The notes: generated by a model from the letters alone, not told the origin. 32,264 bases of DNA from Roseburia sp. CAG:10041_57 (GCA_001916965.1 MNTL01000074.1:1-32264); one strand, 5' to 3'. Shown: positions 1 through 7,927, counted from the first letter of the stretch. A program made the numbers and translations.

Positions 1-98
1 CTTTTGGAAATCAGAAACATGCTAAGACAAATCGAAATAAGGTACAGGAATATTTATTTGTTGGATTTAACGGAGAAGATGTATGGAAGAAAAAATAG
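1..98 (+). CDS. 3' end of an upstream gene, possibly a DNA methyltransferase
   Basis: Reading from base 3, an open frame gives 31 residues ending in EDVWKKK and a TAG stop at 96-98. It has no start in the window and overlaps the ATG of the AlwI-like gene by 16 bases, a typical operon overlap. The tail contains HAKTNRNKVQEYLFVGF. This is compatible with the C-terminus of an adenine methylase of the kind that accompanies AlwI-type enzymes, but it is too short to identify. The function is inferred from position only: type IIS restriction genes normally sit next to their methylases. Confidence 0.5.
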   Translation, partial: FGNQKHAKTNRNKVQEYLFVGFNGEDVWKKK

Positions 99-2030
99 AT
101 ATCTGGTTAGTAGGAAATACTGGATTACGAAATCCAAATAGAATACAGGAAGGCTTTAAAGCATTTGCAAATTCACCGTATGTGGGAAAACTTCGAGGAA
201 AAGAGAATGAAATAGGCTTTATGAATTTCCTTAATGACCAAGGGATTATCCAAAATGAAACAGGTAAAGATACATCTGGTAGTCATGCTCGGAAATGGCG
301 TTTGATGTTTTCGAAAAATGGTTTTATCTATCCACAAGTAAAGAAAAAAGATGGAGATCAAGACGAACTGGGTCAGTTAGATGATATAACACCATTTGGA
401 CGCGCTTTTTTAAAGGCAGATACGTATCCAGCAGTGCAAGAATGTTATTTAAGGGCACTAAGTGTTGAACAGTTTGCTATGCCAGATGGGAATTCTTATT
501 TTTCGCCATTGAGATGGATACTGGAGATTATGTTGGAGTTAGAAAGAAGAACGGGAAGTTCCGAGATCACCAGAATAGAATTTGCATTATGGGGTCATAC
601 GACCAATCCAAGTTATTCAATCGAAAAAGTCGTGGATAATATTTTGGATCTGCGTATTCGTAGAAAACAAGCACCGTCAAAACGTAATTTTGACAAGAAA
701 GAAGTTGCAGAACGTGGAAAACACTATGATAAGAAATCAGAAAATTTTCTTGATTACAGTGACATGAACATGCGATACTTACGTATTTCTGGAGTGCTAC
801 AGCGAAAAGGTAGGGGAATGATCATCGTCCCAGCCAAGCATATTTTGGCTGAAAAACTGGCAAAATCAACATCCAATGAAAAATCAATAATGATTCAATA
901 TAAGAGATTGTGTGAAGGTGCAGAATTACCGACGGATAATTTTGATACTGCTAAAGCTTTATTGAATGATTTAATGAAGCAGATGAAGGAAAGACATATT
1001 CTGTTTGATATTAGTGATCTACCGTTAAATACTGCAACAGAAATTAATATTGCTAGAAAAAGTTTAGAAAATCTTTTATCTCAGACAGATGAAATCCAGT
1101 ATGCGAAAGAACAATGTAATCAATGGCAGGAAATAGCAGATTATATGGAGTTATTGATTAAAGGTGGAGGAAAGCGTACATACGTGGATTTTATGGAGAG
1201 CTTCTTTAGCTATTGATCACATGGTCAATAAACCTTATGAGGTAAGAGGATTTAAATTGGATTCTGATTTTCTTCCAGTATCTGCCGCTGGTGGAGGAAA
1301 AGGTGATCTATATTGTGAATTTAATGACTTTACAATCTTAACGGAAGTTACGATGTCTACATCATCACGTCAAGAAGCAATGGAGGGTGAACCTGTAAGA
1401 AGGCATGTATCAGATGCTGTTTTAAAATATGATAAGCCAGTATATGGAATGTTTATTGCTGTGAAAATAGATACAAATACGGCAGAAACATTCAGACATG
1501 GAATTTGGTATGCACGAGGAGATTTAAAGCAGAGATTGGACATTGTCCCCCTAACATTAGCCCAGTACCGGGAATATTTTATGGCAATGTTTAGAACCGG
1601 TCATGCTAATCCAGAAAAACTACGAGAATTGATTTTGCTATGCGAAACCAGAAGAGATATTCTGAATGCACCGGGATGGAAGGCGTATATAGGAAATGCA
1701 GTTGATGAAAAAATAAAAAGAATAGAACAACATGGCTGTTTAATAAAAGAAGAGAAAAAACTTGTTATTGCACCTGGAGCATTGGTGTACAGTCCAATAG
1801 CAGGAAAAGGACAAGTAATAGCGATAGAGGTGAGTTTGCCGAAGTGTCAAACAAAATCTGCTAAATTTCCGTATTTAAATGAAATTCCGGAGGAATTAAA
1901 CATTGCTTCAGATGGAAGAAAAGTGAATCATGATCGGTTTGGAGAAGGCGTGATATTTGCGTATGTCATTGCGTTTAAAAATATGATTATCTCATTATCC
2001 TGGGAAGAGGTAAACAAGATAGCAATTTGA
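83..2030 (+). pseudogene. AlwI-family type IIS restriction endonuclease, frameshifted
   Basis: Two overlapping open frames together make one AlwI-like endonuclease of about 650 residues. The first (83-1216) supplies the N-terminal part, opening MEEKIDIWLVGNTGLRNP. The second, readable from 1164 to 2030, supplies the catalytic part, with WILWRASLAIDHM, the NKPYEVRGFKLDSDFLPV block and EVTMSTSSRQEAMEGEPVRR. These match my memory of the AlwI family (GGATC-type enzymes, related to the nickase N.BstNBI and to MlyI). The first frame runs past the junction into a non-homologous tail and stops at 1216. Homology passes to the +1 frame near base 1184, between the codons for Thr-Tyr and Trp-Ile-Leu-Trp. 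One extra base or two missing bases there would explain it. Unless frameshifting or a sequencing error is involved, the nuclease is inactive. The upstream gene overlaps it, and the DUF262 gene follows after 24 bases. Confidence 0.75.
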
Positions 2031-2054
2031 TATATAGAGAAAGGATGCGAGAAA

Positions 2055-3785
2055 ATGGATTTGACATCAGTACCTAAAAGCATAGATGATGCACTGCGAG
2101 TACAGAGAAAATATGTGATTCCTAGATTTCAACGAGAATATGCGTGGGAAAACGAAGAGTTACAAACAATATATGAAGATCTTATAGAAAACATATATAT
2201 TAGAGATGGAGCTTTTTTTACGAGTGATTACTTTATAGGATCATTAGTATTAGTTGGTGATGATGATGATACTAGTAAAATAGAACGTTTAGTAGTAGAT
2301 GGACAGCAAAGGTTAATGACTTTTACTATTGCGTTTGCTGTTTTGGCTCAAAAATTTAAAGAATTAGGGCAGGAAAGATTAAGTGAGAAGACACATTTGA
2401 ATGTAATGGGCGAGGATAATGACGGAAATCCATACGCAAAATTGGTTAATGAAAATCCTAAACCGTTTTTTCAAAAAAGAATTCAACAAAAAGATATAGA
2501 TTTTAATGCTATACCTGAGACAAATGAAGAAAAAAGGATATTGAATGCATATAACTTTTTTGATCGTCAATTAAAAGAAACAATTTTAATCAAGAATATT
2601 CGAGATAATAATTCAGGAGCCGGTGACATAAATTATTTAGATGCCTTGAAAGCATTTAGAGATCAGATTTTAAAATGTAAAGTTATTTATGTTACAGTAA
2701 AAAGTTTAGATGATGCATATACTATTTTTGAGGTGTTAAATTCAAAGGGAAAGGATTTAGCACCAGTAGATATGATTAAAAATTCATTGTTTAGTATTTT
2801 GACGGAAGACGAACCATTAGACTATGCGGTAGAAAAATGGAAAGAGATAAAGAGAAATTTGAAAAATTGTGTAGATCTGGATATGAACATATTTTATAGA
2901 CATTTTTGGCTTTCAAAATATAGTTTATCAACGACAAGAAAATTAGTGTATAATTTTAATAAAACTATACCGCGTACAATTGAAGGATATACAGAGTTTA
3001 TTAATTCATTAGAGAAAGAAGCTAAGCAATATGCTTTAATAGCAGCACCTAAAAAAGAAGATTGGATGCAACCAGAGGATTTATTTGTATACACATGCTT
3101 AGAAAGTTTTTGCATTTTTAATGTATCGCAAGTTAGAATATTTTTACTTGCATTATTTGAAGTAAAGAATTCTCAACTAATATCCTTTAAAAATTTTAAA
3201 AAGATATTAGTATATTTGGAACATTATCATTTTATATTTACAGCAGTTTGTTCCAGTAGACCATCTGGACTTGAACGAAGATATTCGTCATATGCAAGAC
3301 AATTAAGAAATTGTACAAGCAAAAAGGAGAGTGCTGACTGTATTAATAATTTGATTACTGATTTAAAAGAAGGAATACCTGACTACAGTATATTTGAAAA
3401 ACAATTTGAAAAAATTGTATATACATCAGCAAAAGAAAAAGATAAAAAGTTGGTAAAATATATTTTGAAAAAATTGGATACTCATTATTCATCTAATGAA
3501 CTGGTGCCAAATTCTTTTACTATAGAGCATATTTTACCAGAATCAGTTGCAACAGAATATGTAGGAATGCTAGGAAATTTATTACCAATGGGGGAACAAT
3601 TAAATAATGATTTGTCTAATAAGAATTTTAAATCAAAAATGACACGATATCCGGAATCGCAGTATACAACAGTGAAAAAATTTGTAGAAGAAAATAAAGA
3701 CAAAGAAGAATGGGGAGAAAAAGAAATTGTAGAGCGTACAAAATGTATTTCAGAGATTATGTATTATAGTATTATTGAGGGGTGA
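2055..3785 (+). CDS. GmrSD-like DUF262/DUF1524 (HNH) nuclease
   Basis: This 576-residue protein has the two-part layout of the GmrSD/BrxU/SspE group of defence nucleases. The N-terminal DUF262 part shows IPRFQREYAW (22-31), FIGSLVLV (60-67) and the nucleotide-handling DGQQRL motif (82-87). The family's LNSKGKDLAPVDMIKN block follows at about 228-243. The C-terminal DUF1524 part carries IEHILPES (490-497), a His-containing HNH-type motif, followed by conserved Asn/Lys positions (about 508-526). Members studied elsewhere cleave modified DNA (glucosylated hydroxymethylcytosine, phosphorothioate) with nucleotide dependence; the target here cannot be read from sequence. AAAGGA about ten bases upstream supports the ATG. 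It lies 24 bases after the broken AlwI gene on the same strand, so the two are probably co-transcribed. The key motifs are intact. Confidence 0.85.
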   Translation: MDLTSVPKSIDDALRVQRKYVIPRFQREYAWENEELQTIYEDLIENIYIRDGAFFTSDYFIGSLVLVGDDDDTSKIERLVVDGQQRLMTFTIAFAVLAQKFKELGQERLSEKTHLNVMGEDNDGNPYAKLVNENPKPFFQKRIQQKDIDFNAIPETNEEKRILNAYNFFDRQLKETILIKNIRDNNSGAGDINYLDALKAFRDQILKCKVIYVTVKSLDDAYTIFEVLNSKGKDLAPVDMIKNSLFSILTEDEPLDYAVEKWKEIKRNLKNCVDLDMNIFYRHFWLSKYSLSTTRKLVYNFNKTIPRTIEGYTEFINSLEKEAKQYALIAAPKKEDWMQPEDLFVYTCLESFCIFNVSQVRIFLLALFEVKNSQLISFKNFKKILVYLEHYHFIFTAVCSSRPSGLERRYSSYARQLRNCTSKKESADCINNLITDLKEGIPDYSIFEKQFEKIVYTSAKEKDKKLVKYILKKLDTHYSSNELVPNSFTIEHILPESVATEYVGMLGNLLPMGEQLNNDLSNKNFKSKMTRYPESQYTTVKKFVEENKDKEEWGEKEIVERTKCISEIMYYSIIEG

Positions 3786-3795
3786 TGATAACACC

Positions 3796-3903
3796 ATGAT
3801 AACAAAATTCCTAAAAACCACACGGACACAGTGGAAAAATTGGATTTTCCCACACAAATCACACGAAAAATCACCATTTGCACACCGCAATATATCAGTC
3901 TGA
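3796..3903 (+). CDS. Tiny hypothetical reading frame at the tuf junction
   Basis: An ATG preceded by GGGGTG opens 35 codons of a basic, His/Lys-rich peptide (MITKFLKTTRTQWKN at the start) that stops at 3901-3903, four bases before the tuf remnant. I recognise no family. The DNA contains four CACAC motifs and an imperfect inverted repeat (GTGGAAAA / TTTTCCCAC, 3831-3853). It may be recombination-site DNA rather than a gene. Confidence that it is translated is low. Confidence 0.15.
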   Translation: MITKFLKTTRTQWKNWIFPHKSHEKSPFAHRNISV

Positions 3904-3906
3904 TAT

Positions 3907-3960
3907 CGTGAAGGTGGTAGAACTGTAGGTTCAGGTCGTGTTGCTACAATCATCGAGTAA
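3907..3960 (+). pseudogene. tuf: Orphan 3' end of tuf (EF-Tu C-terminus)
   Basis: Bases 3907-3960 encode REGGRTVGSGRVATIIE and a stop. This is the characteristic C-terminus of elongation factor Tu (compare FxIREGGRTVGxGVV in well-known EF-Tu proteins). There is no start codon and no further EF-Tu sequence: immediately upstream the frame is unrelated and holds a stop at 3901-3903. Codons are those of highly expressed genes (CGT, GGT, GTT, GCT), unlike the accessory DNA before it. A terminator follows about 60 bases later, so this looks like the native end of the str operon cut off from its body. It most likely marks the attachment site of an element that recombined into the last codons of tuf and supplied a replacement 3' end at its other side. 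Confidence 0.88.
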
Positions 3961-4018
3961 TCTGATTTAGGTAAACATACTATTTAATTATATATATTTG
4001 TGATCAAGCGTAAAATTA

Positions 4019-4050
4019 GGCTTCCAGGTGTAATCTTGGGAGCCTTTTTT
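4019..4050 (+). terminator. Rho-independent terminator after the tuf remnant
   Basis: GGCTTCCA (4019-4026) pairs with TGGGAGCC (4037-4044) with one G-U pair, around a 10-base loop, and six T residues follow. It is probably the original terminator of the str operon and now ends transcripts coming out of the defence genes. Confidence 0.8.
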
Positions 4051-4076
4051 GTGGTAAAATAAATATAAATTATGCA

Positions 4077-4132
4077 TTGTATTTCTTAGTAAGAATATGG
4101 TAACATATAAGAAAGTGTATGACTAATTAGTC
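4077..4132 (+). promoter_or_regulatory. Region of two palindromes and a possible promoter before the AraC gene
   Basis: TTGTAT (4077-4082) and TAACAT (4101-4106), 18 bases apart, form a weak candidate promoter. Inside the spacer is the perfect repeat TTCTTA-G-TAAGAA (4083-4095). Just downstream is the perfect 12-base palindrome GACTAATTAGTC (4121-4132). Either could be an operator. Binding is not demonstrated and the promoter match is modest. Confidence 0.35.
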
Positions 4133-4186
4133 TGCACTCACAACATATTAAGCACAGAAGAACCAATAAAGGAGGGAGAGAGCTCC

Positions 4187-5125
4187 TTGAACCAGCGACA
4201 GCAAACAAAGAACAGAAATAAAGAGCAGATGAAAGAAGAACTGAGAGAGAATGCGAGTCATGGAACAATTGGATGGCCGATAGCTTTATATGAGTGGCAG
4301 GGAGATCAAAGCTGGCATGTGACACCTCACTGGCATGAAGAAATAGAGTTTATATGCTTTAAAGAAGGCATTTTCCGGGTATGGTTAAATACACGGGAAT
4401 ATATCATAGAATCTCCGGCACTTTTATGTGTTCATCCACAGGAGTTGCATTCTATTATGCTGACTGCGGGAGGCAGGGAAAGCGCAATCGTCTTTTCTCT
4501 GGATATTTTAAGTTTTGAACATTATGATGCAATCCAGGCGCAACTGATTAGTCCGTTGATGGATGGAAGACTGCGTTTCCCAACAGTTATTCAGGAACAG
4601 GATGCATCGTATTCCATATTGAGAGCGGCATATGACAGAGCGGAAGAGAAGATACGTGCAATGAATACCTTTTCAATACAGCAGGAAATAGAAAAAAATA
4701 CATACTATCTGGAAGTAAAGGCTATACTGCTTGAAGTACTTGCACATCTGTACAGAAATAATTGTCTGGTAAAAGAACCAGATCTAAGGACAGAAAATGA
4801 ACAGCAGATTGCGAATCTGAAGAAAGTAATTACGTATATTATGGAGCATTATGATGTGGATATGCGATTAGATGAACTTGCTTGTCTGGTCAATATGAAT
4901 CCTCAATATTTTTGCCGTTACTTTAAGAAGAATATAGGGAAGACAATTACTGAGTATATCAATGAGGTCAGAATTGAGAAAGCCGCACAGGCTTTGGCGG
5001 AGACAAATGATAAGATTATTGATATTGCTCAGAATTGTGGATATGAGAATGTAAGCTATTTTATCAGACGTTTTAGACGGACAAAGGGTATGACACCAGT
5101 GCAGTACAGAGAAATGTCAAAATAG
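4187..5125 (+). CDS. AraC-family transcriptional regulator with cupin sensor domain
   Basis: A 312-residue cytoplasmic regulator. The N-terminal half is a cupin-like sugar-sensing domain with HWHEEIEF (48-55) and a following HPQELHSI strand. The last ~108 residues (205-312) form the two-helix-turn-helix AraC DNA-binding domain: helix pair one around 225-250 (LDELACLVNMNPQYFCRYF) and pair two around 275-297 (IIDIAQNCGYENVSYFIRRF), ending with GMTPVQYR. The start is TTG at 4187, ten bases after GGAGGG (4171-4176); an ATG 14 codons later is possible but has a poorer ribosome site. The alpha-glucosidase gene begins 91 bases downstream, so a maltodextrin- or glucoside-responsive activator is the likely role. 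The inducer is not known. Confidence 0.9.
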   Translation: MNQRQQTKNRNKEQMKEELRENASHGTIGWPIALYEWQGDQSWHVTPHWHEEIEFICFKEGIFRVWLNTREYIIESPALLCVHPQELHSIMLTAGGRESAIVFSLDILSFEHYDAIQAQLISPLMDGRLRFPTVIQEQDASYSILRAAYDRAEEKIRAMNTFSIQQEIEKNTYYLEVKAILLEVLAHLYRNNCLVKEPDLRTENEQQIANLKKVITYIMEHYDVDMRLDELACLVNMNPQYFCRYFKKNIGKTITEYINEVRIEKAAQALAETNDKIIDIAQNCGYENVSYFIRRFRRTKGMTPVQYREMSK

Positions 5126-5153
5126 TATTATAAACAAGTCAATAGAGATTTAG

Positions 5154-5213
5154 AAAGCCCTGCTTTTACGTGTATAATGTAATTAAAATATTATATAAGA
5201 AAGGCAGGGCTTT
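5154..5213 (+). promoter_or_regulatory. Alpha-glucosidase promoter inside a 10-bp inverted repeat
   Basis: TATAAT lies at 5173-5178, with a weak TTAGAA (5150-5155) 17 bases upstream. The box is flanked by a perfect inverted repeat, AAAGCCCTGC (5154-5163) and GCAGGGCTTT (5204-5213). The right arm overlaps the ribosome binding region of the alpha-glucosidase gene. The arms could be operator halves. A transcript reading through from the AraC gene would also fold and hide the ribosome site, whereas one starting at this promoter would not. Confidence 0.55.
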
Positions 5214-5216
5214 AGT

Positions 5217-6887
5217 ATGCAGAAACAGTGGTGGCATGACAAAGTAGCATATCAAATTTATCCTAAGAGTTTTAATGATACAAATGGAGATGGAATCGGA
5301 GATTTAAGAGGAATTATTGAAAAGCTGGATTATCTTAAAGAACTGGGAATTGATATTGTATGGCTTTCGCCGATATATCAGTCGCCCTTTGTAGATCAGG
5401 GATATGACATATCGGATTATTATAAGATAGATCCCAGATTTGGCACGATGGATGACTTTGATGAATTGATTGCAGAAGCCAGAAAACGTGGTATGTATAT
5501 TATTATGGATCTTGTAATCAATCATTGTTCTGACCAGCATGAATGGTTTCGGAAAGCGCTGAAAGATCCGGCTGGCAAGTATGGTGATTATTTCTACTTC
5601 AGAAAAGGTAAGAATGGGAATCCGCCTTGTAATTACCGGTCTTATTTTGGAGGCAGTGCATGGGAAAAGGTAAAAAATACAGAGTATTATTATCTTCATA
5701 TGTTTGCAAAGGAACAGCCGGATCTGAACTGGAATAATCCACAGGTATTAGAAGAACTGTATAAGATGGTAAACTGGTGGCTTGATAAAGGAGTCGCAGG
5801 ATTCAGGATTGATGCAATTATTAACATCAAGAAAGATCTGGAGTTTAAAGATCTGGAACCGGATGGAGAAGATGGTCTTGCAGGCGTGTGGAAAATGGTA
5901 GAGAGCGTGGATGGTGTAGGAGAACTTCTGGAGGATTTGAAGAAGCATACTTTTGAAAAATACAATGCATTTACTGTTGCAGAGGTATTTAATATGAAGA
6001 AAGATGAATTACGGGAATTCATTGGAGATCATGGACATTTCTCCACGATGTTTGACTTTTCGGCGCATTCTTTGTTTTTTAATGATTATACAAGCTGCGA
6101 ATATAAAGAGCTGGATATAAGGCAATTGAAACAGGCTATGTTCCATTCTCAATTGGAATGTGAGGATGTTGGATTCCTGGCTAATATTATTGAGAATCAT
6201 GATGAACCAAGGGGCGCAAGCAGATATCTGCCCAAGTATCTTCAGAATGAAAATGGAGTGAAGATGCTTGGAACAATCAGTATATTGCTTAGAGGAATTC
6301 CTTTCGTATATCAGGGACAGGAGATAGGAATGCGCAACTGCCGGTTTAGTACAATAGATGAGTACGATGATATCAGTACAAAGGCTGAATATGCAGATGC
6401 AATTAAAGCTGGAGTAGATCCGGCTAAAGCCTTGGAATATTGTTATCATGCAAGCCGGGATAACGCAAGAACACCAATGCAATGGGCAGATGCCCCAAAT
6501 GCCGGCTTTTCAACAGGAAAACCCTGGCTCAAGGTGAACCCTAACTATCATGAGATTAATGTAGAGGAGCAGGAAACACGTAGAGATTCTGTTTTGCAAT
6601 ATTATCGTCAGTTAATCGCACTGCGCAAGTCAGAACAATATAAGGAAGTATTTACCTATGGACAATTCCGTCCTTTGTATGAGGATAGTAAAGAACTGTA
6701 TGCTTATGAAAGAAGTACACAACAGCAGAATATTCGCATAATTGCCAATTATGGAGGTGAGGACGTTTCAATTCCATGGGAAAATACATATAAGCTTTTG
6801 CTGAACAATATGAAAGAACTGCTTACAGAGGAAGGACGGGCATCTCTTCGTTCAGGCCAGGTAATCGTTCTGGAAGTAAGAACCTGA
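5217..6887 (+). CDS. GH13 alpha-glucosidase (oligo-1,6-glucosidase / maltase family)
   Basis: A 556-residue cytoplasmic GH13 enzyme that removes terminal glucose from small alpha-glucosides; no signal peptide is seen. The conserved regions are DLVINH (98-103), GFRID with nucleophile Asp199, the acid/base Glu256 in TVAEVF, and ENHDEPR with His328-Asp329. Length and numbering match Bacillus oligo-1,6-glucosidase (558 residues). The residue after the nucleophile is Ala200. In this family Val at that place goes with alpha-1,6 and Ala or Thr with alpha-1,4 preference, so a maltose/maltodextrin-directed enzyme is more likely than an isomaltase. The ATG follows AAGGCAGGG. The gene sits behind an AraC regulator and its own promoter within an inverted repeat. 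Trehalose-6-phosphate hydrolase is a less likely alternative. Confidence 0.9.
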   Translation: MQKQWWHDKVAYQIYPKSFNDTNGDGIGDLRGIIEKLDYLKELGIDIVWLSPIYQSPFVDQGYDISDYYKIDPRFGTMDDFDELIAEARKRGMYIIMDLVINHCSDQHEWFRKALKDPAGKYGDYFYFRKGKNGNPPCNYRSYFGGSAWEKVKNTEYYYLHMFAKEQPDLNWNNPQVLEELYKMVNWWLDKGVAGFRIDAIINIKKDLEFKDLEPDGEDGLAGVWKMVESVDGVGELLEDLKKHTFEKYNAFTVAEVFNMKKDELREFIGDHGHFSTMFDFSAHSLFFNDYTSCEYKELDIRQLKQAMFHSQLECEDVGFLANIIENHDEPRGASRYLPKYLQNENGVKMLGTISILLRGIPFVYQGQEIGMRNCRFSTIDEYDDISTKAEYADAIKAGVDPAKALEYCYHASRDNARTPMQWADAPNAGFSTGKPWLKVNPNYHEINVEEQETRRDSVLQYYRQLIALRKSEQYKEVFTYGQFRPLYEDSKELYAYERSTQQQNIRIIANYGGEDVSIPWENTYKLLLNNMKELLTEEGRASLRSGQVIVLEVRT

Positions 6888-6933
6888 TGAGTGCTTCCTG
6901 CATATACTGAGAGTAGATTAAATATGAAAAGAG

Positions 6934-7851
6934 ATGTCAGATATGCAGGATAACACGAAAACTTCATATGAAACAGGTGCATCACAGGATAATACACCTG
7001 TAATACCATTGCCGAATCCGGGAGAAGGAGGTCCCGTGCATCCCGGTAATACAAATGGCAATATACAGGATAATACGCCTGTGATATTGCTGCCAAATCC
7101 AGGAGAAGGAGGACCGGTATACCCTGGCAATATGAACAATCAGGGGAATAATAATGTCAATAATATGCTGTCCAATATTATAGGCACAATTATTTCCACA
7201 CATCCAAGACCAAATGTACCATGCAGACTGTGTAACTCTTCCAGTACAAGAAGTGGATATATACGTTTTTTAAATGCAGCTACCGGTTACAACCCATTTG
7301 TAATCTTTGTCAATGACAGTATGATATCGGATAATTTTAATTTTGCGGAAGTAACAGATTATGAGAGGATATCAGATGGCAGACAGATTGTTACAGTCAT
7401 GGGAGAGAATGGATATATTTATGTGCAAAAGCCCATAGATGTCACGGTAAATCAGTATGCTACAGTAGCAATCATAAATACTGACAGCGGATTGGATATC
7501 CAGATGATTGCGGATAATGGCTGCGACAGAGGTTCTAATATGGCGTGTATACGTGCAGCAAATCTGGCACACAACAGCGGCGCATTGTCTGTTGTAGTGG
7601 GCAACCAGTATGTCAATTTCACGAATCTGAGATATCGGGCTGTTGCAGATTTTGAATCTATATGGCCGGGACTTTACATTTATACGGTCAGTAGAAACAT
7701 GACAGCAAGATTTCCTGGATTTGGTGGAAATCTTTTGTTGACTGCATCCATAGCAGTGCAGAAAAACCGCAATTATACAATTTATCTTCTGAATTGGAAA
7801 AGAGATAATAATAATGATACCATCAAGGCATTGATCGTAGAAGACATGTAA
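6934..7851 (+). CDS. DUF4397-domain protein with Pro/Gly-rich tandem repeats
   Basis: A 305-residue protein of unknown function. Residues 18-39 and 45-66 are a tandem repeat, each reading QDNTPVI-x-LPNPGEGGPV-x-PGN with a 27-residue period. An Asn-rich linker (67-83) and a CRLC motif follow. The remaining ~200 residues look like one or two DUF4397 beta domains (GYIRFLNAATGYNPFVIFVND; SGALSVVVGNQYVNFTNLRY). No signal peptide, anchor or sortase motif is visible, so its location is uncertain. AAAAGAGA lies eight bases before the second Met codon (6943), which may be the true start. It begins 46 bases after the alpha-glucosidase gene with no terminator between, so co-transcription is possible. 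Confidence 0.7.
   Translation: MSDMQDNTKTSYETGASQDNTPVIPLPNPGEGGPVHPGNTNGNIQDNTPVILLPNPGEGGPVYPGNMNNQGNNNVNNMLSNIIGTIISTHPRPNVPCRLCNSSSTRSGYIRFLNAATGYNPFVIFVNDSMISDNFNFAEVTDYERISDGRQIVTVMGENGYIYVQKPIDVTVNQYATVAIINTDSGLDIQMIADNGCDRGSNMACIRAANLAHNSGALSVVVGNQYVNFTNLRYRAVADFESIWPGLYIYTVSRNMTARFPGFGGNLLLTASIAVQKNRNYTIYLLNWKRDNNNDTIKALIVEDM
6985..7131 (+). repeat. Two-copy 81-bp tandem repeat coding for Pro/Gly-rich motif
   Basis: Copies at 6985-7050 and 7066-7131 code for nearly identical 22-residue motifs. Many third-position differences show that the duplication is not recent and that the peptide is under selection. A shorter related piece (MQDNT) precedes them. Confidence 0.8.
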
Positions 7852-7863
7852 CTCTTTCCTTTC

Positions 7864-7892
7864 TTGCTAGTGGGGAATACCAATGCTATAAT
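7864..7892 (+). promoter_or_regulatory. Promoter of the DUF2752 gene
   Basis: TTGCTA (7864-7869), a 17-base spacer and TATAAT (7887-7892) with an extended TGC element directly before the -10 box. It lies in the 76-base gap before the DUF2752 gene. Confidence 0.7.
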
Positions 7893-7927
7893 ATTATAAT
7901 AAAAACGAAAGTAAACCTGGGAGATTT

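Larger units (their letters stand above)
1..3906. mobile_element. Right end of a putative integrated defence element (partial)
   Basis: This stretch carries only restriction/defence-type genes and stops exactly where an orphan 3' end of tuf begins. Its genes are richer in A/T-ending codons (ATA, TTA, AGA) than the ribosomal genes downstream. No integrase, transposase or terminal repeat is visible, because the left end lies outside the window. That it is a mobile element is an inference from the truncated tuf boundary and the gene content. An old deletion or rearrangement is the alternative. Confidence 0.5.

Noticed and set aside
1164..1216. Programmed +1 frameshift in the AlwI gene
   Set aside because: No slippery run, strong pause codon or Shine-Dalgarno stimulator is visible at 1184; a plain indel is simpler.
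1164..2030. A separate gene starting at 1164
   Set aside because: Its first residues are a shifted reading of the AlwI N-terminal part and no ribosome site precedes it; the family match begins at Trp-Ile-Leu-Trp, so it is the second half of one broken gene.
5304..6482. Minus-strand open frames inside the alpha-glucosidase gene
   Set aside because: They lack ribosome sites and family features and mirror the codon structure of the real gene.
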